Assembly: GCA_030608825.1 (NCBI GenBank)
Contig: JAUWDL010000002.1
Location: 1-16,674, forward strand
Direction: 5' to 3'
From: Gemmatimonadales bacterium
GTDB taxonomy: Bacteria > Gemmatimonadota > Gemmatimonadetes > Palauibacterales > Palauibacteraceae
DNA length: 16,674 nucleotides
In this document: positions 1 through 7,414 of the stretch, piece after piece
Position numbering within the stretch: the first letter of the stretch is position 1
Layout of the letters: every line of letters begins with the position of its first letter
Program-made: the position numbers and the translations under genes
The notes under the pieces: model-generated
Databases searched by the model: none
Seen by the model: only the letters and a program-made list of their open reading frames with translations
Told to the model about the DNA's origin: nothing

Positions 1-319
1 ACCCCGCCTCGACGAGCCGCCCCACGATCTCATCGAGCATGCGCGCGATGGCCTCCGCCGCCTCCTCATCCGGCTCACCGCCGCGCAGGGCTTCGAGCAT
101 CTCGGGGGTGAGGTCGCCACTCTCCATCAACGCCCGGAGGATGGCGTCCTTCAGCGCGTCGAGGCTGTCCGACTCTTCCGGCTCGCCGGTCAACGGGTTC
201 CAGCTCCAACCGCCGAATCCCGAGTCGAGGAGGAAATCAGAGAGCTTGTCGAGGAGCTCCTGCAGGTTCAGGGCATCGAGGAGACCGCCCCGGTACTGTT
301 CATAGGTGGTGGTTCTCAC
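1..319 (-). CDS. Partial gene, N-terminal 106 residues; probable partner (VWA-domain type) of a MoxR-like ATPase
   Basis: The reading frame is open from a GTG at 319 to the window edge, so the C-terminal part is missing. The frame has a TAG just upstream (about 349–351) and no other start codon in between. A purine-rich ribosome-binding site (GGGAGAAGG) lies directly before the GTG. The visible part is acidic, begins VRTTTYEQYRG, and has a helical LLDALNLQELLDKLSDFLL segment followed by a GFGGWSW turn. Proteins starting with a Y-x-x-Y element and a leucine-rich 'ELLDxLSDFLL' helix are, from memory, VWA-domain proteins encoded beside Mg-chelatase-like AAA ATPases. Such an ATPase lies at 2329–3777 on the same strand. 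No VWA metal-binding (MIDAS) motif is inside the window, so the family call is inference; the existence of a coding region is firmer. Confidence 0.55.
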   Translation of the reverse strand, partial: MRTTTYEQYRGGLLDALNLQELLDKLSDFLLDSGFGGWSWNPLTGEPEESDSLDALKDAILRALMESGDLTPEMLEALRGGEPDEEAAEAIARMLDEIVGRLVEAG

Positions 320-374
320 GACCTTCTCCCGACGGTAGGTTCCTCGAGACTAATAACCGCTCCGGGTAGCTGCT

Positions 375-1226
375 GTGCCACCAGACGTCTCCTCGGTCCC
401 GTTCAGCAAGTATAGCGGAGCCGGAAACGATTTTGCGATCGCACTCGCCTCGGATCTGAGCTCGTGCGAGCCCTCCGATCTGGCCCGACTCATCTGTCCG
501 CGTTCCACGGGCGTCGGAGTGGATGGTCTCATCGTCGTGGAACCGCGCGGCCAGGACCGCGTGGCCGCCCGATTCTTCAACCCGGATGGATCGGAGTTCT
601 CCACCTGCGGGAACGGGACGCGCTGCGTCGCTCGCTTCGCGCGCCAGCGGGGCCTGACCTCCGGAACCGCGATCGCGATCCGGACCTCGGCGGGGGTCGT
701 TCGGGCGAGCGTCACGGGCGAGAGCGTCGCCCTCGACTACGAGATGGAGATCTGGGTCGAGCGATCCGTGAGCGTGACGTACGACGGCGGGCCAAAGACG
801 GGATGGCTCGTACAGGTGGGCACACCCCACCTCGTGATTCCGATCGAGACGATGCCGGAGCGGGAGATCGAGGCCCTGGCCGCGCCCATCCGATTCGACC
901 CTTCCCTGGGCGCTTCCGGAGCCAACGTGGATCTCGTGGTGCGCGATGGCTCCGCCGAGGTCTCGATCCGGACCTACGAGCGAGGAGTGGAAGCCGAGAC
1001 GCTGGCGTGCGGCAGCGGCGCGATGGCCGCCGCTCTGGCCCTGCACGAGGCCGGGTTGACGGAGCGGACACTGACGCTCCACACCAGGAGCGGGGAGATC
1101 CTGGAGGTGACCCTTCTGGAGGACGGTGGCGGGACCGCGAGCGCGGAGACACACCGCAGGCCGATCCGACTCAAGGGACCCGCACGCCGGATTTTCGACG
1201 GCGAGTATCCGCTCCGTGAGCCGTAG
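375..1226 (+). CDS. dapF: Diaminopimelate epimerase
   Basis: Interconverts LL- and meso-diaminopimelate, the penultimate step of lysine synthesis and a source of the peptidoglycan cross-linking residue; cytoplasmic. The 283-residue product matches the usual length of about 275. Both catalytic cysteines are present in their family contexts: Cys78 in STCGNGTRC and Cys212 in ETLACGSGAM. The N-terminal KYSGAGNDF signature lies at residues 12–20 and the FFNPDGSE substrate loop at 67–74. The start chosen is GTG 375, the only start codon before the KYSGAGNDF strand, which leaves 11 residues before it. The spacer to the divergent minus-strand gene is only 55 nt, so promoters of both must be compressed there. 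The stop overlaps the mutY start by 11 nt, so the two genes are very likely co-transcribed. Confidence 0.95.
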   Translation: MPPDVSSVPFSKYSGAGNDFAIALASDLSSCEPSDLARLICPRSTGVGVDGLIVVEPRGQDRVAARFFNPDGSEFSTCGNGTRCVARFARQRGLTSGTAIAIRTSAGVVRASVTGESVALDYEMEIWVERSVSVTYDGGPKTGWLVQVGTPHLVIPIETMPEREIEALAAPIRFDPSLGASGANVDLVVRDGSAEVSIRTYERGVEAETLACGSGAMAAALALHEAGLTERTLTLHTRSGEILEVTLLEDGGGTASAETHRRPIRLKGPARRIFDGEYPLREP

Positions 1227-2332
1227 GACCTCCCTCGCCGAGCCCGGCAATCTCGCCGATCAGCGCGACCTTGCCGATCAGCTGCTCGGGTGGTTTCGGC
1301 CCGACGATCGGCAGGTTCCGTGGAGGCACTCCAGCGACGCCTATCGCGTCTGGGTCGGGGAGGTGATGGCCCAGCAGACGCAGATCGCCACCGTGCTCGG
1401 CTATTACGATCGCTTCCTGGCGCGATTCCCCACCCTCTCATCGTTGGCGGACGCCAGCCTCGACGAAGTCCTCAAAGCGTGGGAGGGGATGGGATACTAT
1501 GGGCGGGCGCGAAACCTACGGTCCGCTGCGCGGGAGGTCATGGCCGCCTACGGAGGCCGGCTGCCGGAGGATCCGAAGAGGCTGCGGCTGCTTCCCGGGA
1601 TCGGCCCGTACACGGCCGGCGCGATCGCCAGCCTGGCCTTTGGCCGCGATGAGCCGGCTGTCGACGGCAACGTGCGGCGCGTCCTCAGCCGTACCTTCGA
1701 CATCGCTCGGCCTACTGCCGGACGTCTGGAAGCCGCCGCCCGGACGCTGATCGAGGCCCGGCCCGGGCGCGCCGCGGCCCTCAATCAGGCGATGATGGAC
1801 CTCGGCTCCGTGCTCTGCACCCCTCGAGCTCCCGACTGCGAGTCCTGCCCGCTGTCCGTGCACTGCCTCGCGCTCGCCCGTGGCTCGGTTGCCGACCGGC
1901 CCCCGGCGGCCTCGCGCCCGCGGCTTCCGCACCAGACGGTCGGGGTAGGCGTCGTGTGGCGGGAAGGAAGGGTCCTCATCGCGCGGCGGCCACCGTCGGG
2001 GTTGCTCGGTGGGCTGTGGGGAGTTTCCGGGCGGCAAGCTGGAATCAGGCGAATCGGCAGCGGCGGCGGTGAAGCGAGAGCTCATGGAGGAGGTCGGCGT
2101 CGAGGTGCGAGTGGGTGCTCTCATCGACCGGGTCGATCACGCGTACAGCCACTTCCGCGTCACCCTCCACTTCCACGAGGCCGAGTACCTCTCCGGCCGG
2201 GCACGTCCACGCGCCGCCTCCGAGGTCCGCTGGGTGGAGCCGGGAACGCTCGGCGATTACGCCTTCCCCGCCGCCAGCCACACTATCATCGACCGCCTGA
2301 GGTCGACGGGTCGCACTCGAACCGGCGCTTAG
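1216..2332 (+). CDS. mutY: A/G-specific adenine glycosylase, with an apparent +1 frameshift near 2018–2021
   Basis: Removes adenine mispaired with guanine or 8-oxoguanine (base-excision repair). Frame one, from GTG 1216, gives the HhH-GPD glycosylase core: catalytic Glu49 in VGEVMAQQTQ, helix-hairpin-helix LPGIGPYTAG at 126–135, catalytic Asp150 in AVDGN, and the 4Fe-4S loop with Cys201, 208, 211 and 217 (C-x6-C-x2-C-x5-C). The C-terminal NUDIX-like domain begins in this frame (TVGVGVVWREGRVLIARR, 241–258) but continues in the next frame as EFPGGKLESGE and RELMEEVGV, ending at TAG 2330–2332. Removing one G from the run at 2018–2021 restores the expected LWEFPGGKLESGE. Unshifted, the frame would run to 2388, into the convergent gene. 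The two stop codons overlap tail to tail at 2329–2332. Either a sequencing or assembly error or a true truncation of the 8-oxoG-sensing domain. Confidence 0.9.
2018..2021 (+). other. Position of the apparent one-base insertion in mutY (G4 run)
   Basis: The run of four G's lies at the codon for Trp268. Reading TGG-GGA-GTT follows the upstream frame and loses all NUDIX similarity; reading TGG-GAG-TTT, with three G's, restores the family motif EFPGG. The domain's first beta strands lie upstream of this point and the NUDIX-like box downstream, so the break falls inside one domain rather than between two genes. Confidence 0.8.
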
Positions 2333-3777
2333 GCCAGCCCTCCGCCGAACGGCGAATCGCCGGCGCCGGGCCGACGCCGGGAGGGTAGTCGCTCGTAGCC
2401 TGAATCGGTTCGACTGATCTTCCGCTTCGAGTGCATGGCTTCAAGGACCAGCTCGCAGGCCGCGGCCACCTCCCCGGCCCCCGCATCTTCCGCCACGATG
2501 CCGGACGCCACGCCGAGCGGGAGCAGTCCCGCCACGGTGGAGAAGCCCTCGACCAGCGCGCCGCCACGGCTCATCTCGGAGATCCGCAGCATGCCCCCCA
2601 GATCGAAGTACTCGATGACGGGCGCGGCATCCTCCTCCTCGAAGTACTCCTCGAACGTTGCCTCGCACGCTTCGGCGATCAGGTCGAAGGCGATCCGCTC
2701 GGCTCCCTGGAGCTCGCCTTCGTACTCCAGCTCCAGCTTGCCGGTGATCGACGGCACGGCGGCGTAAATGTCGGCGGGGCGTACGGTCGCCTGCTCTTCC
2801 CCGAGCAGGAGCGCTCGTCGCTCGGCAGCCGATACCGCGTTCTCGGTCACCGTGATCGGCATCCGCTGGCTCACCCCGGAGCGCTGGTCCACTCGCTTGT
2901 CGGCCCGGGCGGCGAAGGCGACTCGTTCGACGATCTCCTTCACGAAGGCGGGCATCACCACGTCGATCTCGCGGTCGAGCCGCGCCTCCTGGCCGGTGAT
3001 GGCGATGCCCGTACCCAGCTCTCGCGGATAGTGGGTGATCACCTCGGAGCCGACCCGGTCCTTCAGCGGCGTGATGATCTTGCCCCGGGCGGTATAGTCC
3101 TCGGGATTCGCCGTGAAGATGAGCTGCACATCCAGAGGCAGGCGCACCGGGAAGCCCTTGATCTGCACGTCCCCTTCCTGCATGACGTTGAACAGGGCCA
3201 CCTGCACCTTTCCGGCGAGGTCCGGCAGCTCGTTGAGTGCGAAGATGCCGCGGTTCGCACGCGGAAGCAGGCCGAAGTGGATGTTCAGCTCGTCGGACAG
3301 AACGTGCCCGCCTCGCGCGGCGCGGATCGGGTCCAGGTCGCCGATGAGGTCGGCCACGGTGACGTCGGGGGTCGCCAGCTTCTCCACGTATCTGCTGTCA
3401 CGACCAACCCAGCTCACCGGCGTATCGTCGCCTCGCTCCTCCACCCGCACTCGACCGAACCGGCTGATCGGAGCCAGCGGGTCGTCGTTGACCTCCGACC
3501 CCTCGATGACCGGTATCTCGTCATCCAGAAGCCCCACGAGGGCGCGCAGGATCCGACTCTTCGCCTGTCCCCGGAGACCGAGCAGGATGAAGTTGTGGCG
3601 GGAGAGGATTGCATGGGCGATTCCCGGGATCACGCTCTCGTCGTAGCCGATGATCCCCGGAAACAGCGGGCCGCCTTCCTTCAGCCGGCGCCTCAGGTTG
3701 GCCCGCAGCTCTTCCTTGACCGAGCGAGGCGTGTATCCCGATCTCTTCAGCTCACCCAGCGTACGCGGCCGTTCCAT
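2329..3777 (-). CDS. MoxR / Mg-chelatase (ChlI)-like AAA+ ATPase
   Basis: A 482-residue AAA+ ATPase. The N-terminal PRTLGELKRSGY and SVKEELR stretch, then the P-loop GLRGQAKS (67–74), the GDLDP motif (146–150), a Walker-B-like IFALNE (178–183) and sensor FTANPEDYT are all as in the 'magnesium chelatase-like' group (mycobacterial Rv0958 type, from memory). These pair with a VWA protein as a chaperone-like or metal-insertion machine; the substrate is unknown, and nothing suggests (bacterio)chlorophyll synthesis. The ATG at 3777 is preferred over GTG 3804 because GGAGGAGAG lies directly before it and it clears the upstream MFS stop (19-nt gap). The acidic C-terminal third (EEYFEEEDAAP) is followed by an Arg-rich end. 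The P-loop has Ala where most have Gly, and the Walker B has Asn-Glu instead of Asp-Glu. The likely VWA partner begins about 2 kb downstream on the same strand. Confidence 0.88.
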   Translation of the reverse strand: MERPRTLGELKRSGYTPRSVKEELRANLRRRLKEGGPLFPGIIGYDESVIPGIAHAILSRHNFILLGLRGQAKSRILRALVGLLDDEIPVIEGSEVNDDPLAPISRFGRVRVEERGDDTPVSWVGRDSRYVEKLATPDVTVADLIGDLDPIRAARGGHVLSDELNIHFGLLPRANRGIFALNELPDLAGKVQVALFNVMQEGDVQIKGFPVRLPLDVQLIFTANPEDYTARGKIITPLKDRVGSEVITHYPRELGTGIAITGQEARLDREIDVVMPAFVKEIVERVAFAARADKRVDQRSGVSQRMPITVTENAVSAAERRALLLGEEQATVRPADIYAAVPSITGKLELEYEGELQGAERIAFDLIAEACEATFEEYFEEEDAAPVIEYFDLGGMLRISEMSRGGALVEGFSTVAGLLPLGVASGIVAEDAGAGEVAAACELVLEAMHSKRKISRTDSGYERLPSRRRPGAGDSPFGGGLA

Positions 3778-3796
3778 CTCTCCTCCGGTCGTCAAC

Positions 3797-4999
3797 CTAC
3801 GCACCCTCGGTTTCTACGGCGGATGGAGAGGGCCGTTCCTTTAGCGCCAGGAGCCATAGCGCTGCCGCCGCCAGGAGCGCTGCTGCGACGTGAAACGCGA
3901 TCGTGTAACCGAGAGCGCCGAACGCCCACCCGCCCGCCGCCGGACCAACGACCCTCGCGAGCGCGCTGGCCGATTGGTTCACCCCCAGCACGCTCCCCTG
4001 ATCCGCGTCGTCCGCCCGACTGGACAGGATGGCGAGCAACGAGGGGTTGAAGAGCCCCCAGCCCACGCCCAGAAGGGCAAGTGACGCCAGGATCCCGTTC
4101 GTGCCGGGGGCCCAGGGGAGGACGATGAGCGCGAGCACCACGACGGCGGTGCCGGATATCGCCGTGCGCCTCTCGCCCAGGCGCTGGACGACCGGACCGA
4201 CAAGCCCGCCCTGAGTCACGGCCGACACCACTCCGGCGAAGGCGAAGAAGGCGCCCGCCTCAGCGGCGCTCATCCCGATCGGGTTGTCCAGCAGCAGCGG
4301 GAAGATGGTGGTGTAGGCGGCGATCCCGGTGTTGGCGAGAAGCGTGGCTCCGATCGGACCGCGAAAACGGTCGTCACCCAGTGTCTGGGCCAGGACGCGG
4401 AGCTGCTCGCCCGCTGCCCGTACGCTCGAGGTCCGAGACGATCCGTCCGGCTTCACCCTCCTCTCGACCGGAAGCGATTCCGGAAGGAAGGCGATCGCCA
4501 CCAACGCCGCCAGAAGGCTGAGTCCGGCGGCAACAAACCCGGGAAGGGCGTACCCCCACCGGCTCATGAACCCGCCGATCGCAGGACCGATGATGAAACC
4601 GATACCAAAGGCCGCGCCGATGAGCCCCATCGCCTTCGCCCGACCTTCTTTCGGACTTCGATCGGCCACGTAGGCCTGCGCGACCGGTATCGTGGCGCCC
4701 ATCACGCCGCCCACGATGCGCGAGAGCAGGAGGACCCAGATGCTGCCGGCCAGCGCGAAGACGACATACGACCCGGCGGTCCCGAGCAGTCCGAGGATCA
4801 GCGGCAGCCGGCGTCCATGACGGTCCGAAATCCGGCCCCAGATCGGCGCGAAGACGAACTGCATCGCCGAGTAGGCGCCGATGATGCCTCCGACCGCGAG
4901 CGGGCTCGCCCCGAAGTCCGTGGCGAAGAACGGCAGGAGTGGCAGGACAATGCCGAAGCCGATGAGGTTGATGACGACGGTGAGGAAGACGACGCCCAA
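3797..4999 (-). CDS. MFS efflux transporter, TetA/DHA1-like
   Basis: A 400-residue polytopic inner-membrane protein of the major facilitator superfamily, with about 12 hydrophobic segments. The first, LTVVINLIGFGIVLPLLPFF, is typical of the TetA/DHA1 drug:H+ antiporter branch, and motif A (GRISDRHGRR, 55–64) lies in the loop after TM2. Substrate is not predictable: tetracycline-like drugs are only one possibility, and no resistance context is present. The start is uncertain. TTG 4999 is the first standard start in frame but has no Shine-Dalgarno and leaves no basic N-terminal lead. The frame stays open upstream for about 17 codons (…SRRSGGGGRRGLS), with only a CTG as a possible start, so translation may begin earlier. 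It ends 19 nt before the ATPase gene and begins 41 nt after the MBL-fold gene: probable operon. Confidence 0.88.
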   Translation of the reverse strand: MGVVFLTVVINLIGFGIVLPLLPFFATDFGASPLAVGGIIGAYSAMQFVFAPIWGRISDRHGRRLPLILGLLGTAGSYVVFALAGSIWVLLLSRIVGGVMGATIPVAQAYVADRSPKEGRAKAMGLIGAAFGIGFIIGPAIGGFMSRWGYALPGFVAAGLSLLAALVAIAFLPESLPVERRVKPDGSSRTSSVRAAGEQLRVLAQTLGDDRFRGPIGATLLANTGIAAYTTIFPLLLDNPIGMSAAEAGAFFAFAGVVSAVTQGGLVGPVVQRLGERRTAISGTAVVVLALIVLPWAPGTNGILASLALLGVGWGLFNPSLLAILSSRADDADQGSVLGVNQSASALARVVGPAAGGWAFGALGYTIAFHVAAALLAAAALWLLALKERPSPSAVETEGA

Positions 5000-5040
5000 C
5001 GAGAGGCCACGGCGGCCGCCACCACCCGAACGCCGAGAAG

Positions 5041-5847
5041 TCAGAGCTCACCGCCCATGTCGAAGCCGGGCGGCAGCAGCCCCCGCTCGGCCAGGTGAGC
5101 CAGGTGAGCTCGAACGGCGCCCTCGGCGGCCGATTCCAGCCCGGCCTGAAGCTCGGGGTAGACACGCCGCCTGATCGCATCCAACGACCTTGCTCCCGCC
5201 TCGAGGGCATCGCGGATCTGGCGCTCACGCTCGAGACGGTGGCGGCGATAGTCCTCCAGGAGCGCTTCCGCTTCGGCCACGGGGGGGCCGTGTCCGGGCA
5301 GGATGCGCTCTGGTCTCAGCGAGATGAGACGACTGAGACTCGCCATGTACGAGCTCATGTTTCCGTCCGGCGGCGCCACCAGGGTCGAGCCCTCTCCGAG
5401 CACCGTGTCGCCGGTGAACAGCCAGCGAGCTGGTTGCAGGCAGAAGCTCAGCGAGTCGGCCGAATGTCCCGGGGTTTCCACAACGTCGAGATGGGCCGAG
5501 CCACCGTCGACCTCCACTCGGTCGCCATCGCCGAGCGGTCGTCCCTCCAGCCCGATACGGGCCAGGGTCTGCGGCGACGCCGCCAGAGATGCTCCGAACT
5601 CCTCGGCCGCCTTCGAAGCCAGAGCCGCATGATCGTGGTGGGCATGGGTCAGGCAGACCCACTCCACGACGGCCTCCCCGACCAGCTCGACGAGCCGGTC
5701 GATGCCCTCCGGCCGATCCGGACCTGGATCCAACAAGACCGCCCGCCGGGCCCCGATCCTGTAACTGCGGGTGCCATCCAGCGTCAGCGGCCCCGGGTTG
5801 TCCGCCACCACCACACCCACCTCCTCACCCAGTTGGCTGGCCGTCAT
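5041..5847 (-). CDS. LACTB2-like metallo-beta-lactamase-fold hydrolase
   Basis: A 268-residue cytoplasmic protein with no signal peptide. Metal ligands are clear: THAHHDH (His68, His70, Asp72, His73), PGHSADS (His128), TGDT (Asp147) and PGHGP (His186). The opening DNPGPLTLDGTRSY resembles the NPGPMTLxGTNxY signature of the LACTB2 group (in animals a mitochondrial endoribonuclease). The C-terminal segment from about 200 (RRHRLERERQI…) looks like the winged-helix tail seen in that group. The substrate could be RNA or a small thioester or lactone; the sequence does not decide. ATG 5847 lies 10 nt after the NUDIX gene stop, so the two are likely translated from one message. Confidence 0.88.
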   Translation of the reverse strand: MTASQLGEEVGVVVADNPGPLTLDGTRSYRIGARRAVLLDPGPDRPEGIDRLVELVGEAVVEWVCLTHAHHDHAALASKAAEEFGASLAASPQTLARIGLEGRPLGDGDRVEVDGGSAHLDVVETPGHSADSLSFCLQPARWLFTGDTVLGEGSTLVAPPDGNMSSYMASLSRLISLRPERILPGHGPPVAEAEALLEDYRRHRLERERQIRDALEAGARSLDAIRRRVYPELQAGLESAAEGAVRAHLAHLAERGLLPPGFDMGGEL

Positions 5848-5857
5848 CTCAGGAAAG

Positions 5858-6661
5858 CTACTCCAGCACGACGGGGGCCGGGCGAACCCGGCCGGCCTCG
5901 AAGATCAGCTCGGCCAGGATCGGCTTCACCATGCGCCCCTGAAAGGCGTGGAAGACCTCGTCCAACGAACCGAACCGGTCGAGAAGCTCGAGCGTGGTGC
6001 GGGTGGGAAAGAGCATCGGCAGGCGGCCGGCGGCAAAGCGTGCCAGCGCGTCGGCCGGGTCGAGCCAGGCGAACGCCGTGTGCTCGCGGGTCAGCTCCGG
6101 CTCTCCGCCTGTATGGCGAGCGAGGAAGAAGCGCGTGTCATAGCGCCTGCTGAACTCGACGGGCGTGATCCAGCGTGAGAAGTAGACCACGGTAGACGCA
6201 TCGAGCCGGACGCCGCTCTCGGCCAGGAGCTCCACGAAGGTCAGCGACCCGTCGAGGAGGCTCTCTCGACGGGCTTGCGCCGCCATCAATGCCGACGACG
6301 ACGCGTCGGCGGCGGCCGGCAGCAGGCCCGTCTCCTCGAAGGCCTCACGCAGAGCTGCGAACACGGCCTGCGGCTCGCCGGCCGGCCCACCCTCCACCCG
6401 GTCGATCGCCTCGGCTGAAGAGTCTTCCGGATCGACGGTACCGCCGGGGAAGACATGGGCTCCGGCGGCGAAGCGGGTCTCGAGCGGCCGCTCCAGGAGA
6501 AGGACCTCGAAGCGATGGGTCGTGGAGCGGGCCACGCATATCGTGGCGGCCGGCCTGGGCTCGACCGGCGGTGAACCCGGCGGGATGTGGCCTCTCGCGA
6601 ATTCCTCTTCCTCGATCGCGCGCTGCACGCGCTCCGCTTCCGGGAGCTCGCCGCCTACCAC
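5858..6661 (-). CDS. NUDIX hydrolase, NUDT19/CoA-pyrophosphatase-like
   Basis: A 267-residue NUDIX-fold protein that would cleave a nucleoside diphosphate linked to another group. The NUDIX box is split: FPGG at 71–74 is followed by a long insertion before REAFEETGLL (105–114), where the two Glu pairs bind Mg. A long insertion between the Gly and REUxEExGU parts is a feature of the NUDT19/RP2p subgroup, which hydrolyses CoA derivatives; this assignment is from memory of the family and moderately sure. GTG 6661 overlaps the stop of the preceding YIP1 gene by 7 nt; a second in-frame GTG at 6628 is an alternative start. No membrane segment or signal peptide is visible. Confidence 0.83.
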   Translation of the reverse strand: MVGGELPEAERVQRAIEEEEFARGHIPPGSPPVEPRPAATICVARSTTHRFEVLLLERPLETRFAAGAHVFPGGTVDPEDSSAEAIDRVEGGPAGEPQAVFAALREAFEETGLLPAAADASSSALMAAQARRESLLDGSLTFVELLAESGVRLDASTVVYFSRWITPVEFSRRYDTRFFLARHTGGEPELTREHTAFAWLDPADALARFAAGRLPMLFPTRTTLELLDRFGSLDEVFHAFQGRMVKPILAELIFEAGRVRPAPVVLE

Positions 6662-7377
6662 TCGAGCAATTCCCCCGTCGCCAGCCCCGACAGGACCAGG
6701 AGCACGAGGAGCGAGGCGAGGACCATGATAAAACCTACCACGGGGATGAGGACGATGGCGGCTGCCCTGCCCGGAGTCGTCCGGTGGGCCTCCCGCAAGC
6801 CCATCACCAACAGAACCAGTGACCAGACGGCACCCACGGCCGGTCCGAGGATCGGAGCCGCCGTGAAGACGGCTGGCCCAGCGCTATAGCAGAAGACGCG
6901 CGCGGTGGCCCGCATGCCGCGCCGCGCCGGAGCCAGGATGAGCGCAAAGAGCTGCAGCACGAGAACGCCGAGGCCGAGGCCGATCAGGGCGGCGAAGGGC
7001 TCGAAAAAGAACTGCACGAGTGGAGCCAGCGGAGCTTCCGGGCGAAATGAGGCGGGAAGAAGCGGCGCGTCGGTCGATCGCCACAGCAGCACGAAGAACG
7101 CGGAGGTGATCGATACCAGCAGGTAGTAGAGCAGCGGCCTGGCCAGAGAGCCTTCCCATGCGAGGCGGCGGAAGAAGGCGGCCGGCTGGAAGAGGCTTTC
7201 GCGCCAGGTCCGAAGCAGACTGGCGGGAAACGCCACGGAGGGATCTTCCCAGGCGACGCTTCCGGCCCGAATTGGATCGGGACGGACGACCGCGGTTTCC
7301 GACAGCCGGGTACCGCAGAGCGGGCACTCCAACGTGCCGTGGCCGGATTCGAAGCCGCAATGCGGGCAGATGGGCAA
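6655..7377 (-). CDS. Zinc-ribbon plus YIP1-type membrane protein
   Basis: A 240-residue membrane protein. The N-terminus is a treble-clef zinc ribbon with Cys4, Cys7, Cys18 and Cys21 (CPHC and CPLC). After a short linker (FQPAAFFRRLAWEGSLARPLLYYLL) come about five hydrophobic helices, including LIGLGLGVLVLQLFALIL and IVLIPVVGFIMVLASLLVLL. The 'SLFQPAAFFRRL … RPLLYYLLVS' pattern is typical of bacterial Yip1-domain proteins, whose function is unknown. The start is TTG 7377, the only start codon leaving the zinc ribbon intact, with GAGG five bases upstream. It lies 37 nt after the secreted MBL-fold gene and overlaps the NUDIX gene. Function not assigned. Confidence 0.75.
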   Translation of the reverse strand: MPICPHCGFESGHGTLECPLCGTRLSETAVVRPDPIRAGSVAWEDPSVAFPASLLRTWRESLFQPAAFFRRLAWEGSLARPLLYYLLVSITSAFFVLLWRSTDAPLLPASFRPEAPLAPLVQFFFEPFAALIGLGLGVLVLQLFALILAPARRGMRATARVFCYSAGPAVFTAAPILGPAVGAVWSLVLLVMGLREAHRTTPGRAAAIVLIPVVGFIMVLASLLVLLVLSGLATGELLEW

Positions 7378-7414
7378 GTGGACCTCGGCGGGCCCCGGCT
7401 GGCTCAGAGGATCC

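Noticed and set aside
2009..2332. Stand-alone 107-residue NUDIX protein starting at GTG 2009
   Set aside because: It would lack the first beta strands of the domain, which lie upstream in the mutY frame; the pattern is a frameshift within one gene, not two genes.
3778..3804. GTG 3804 as start of the AAA ATPase
   Set aside because: It overlaps the MFS gene and has no good ribosome-binding site; ATG 3777 has GGAGGAGAG directly upstream.
2431..4050. Long plus-strand open frame opposite the AAA ATPase (and similar long frames opposite dnaA at 9848–11134 and yidC at 12625–13605)
   Set aside because: They are antisense to clear genes in GC-rich DNA where stop codons are rare; composition is His/Arg/Gly-rich with no recognisable family.
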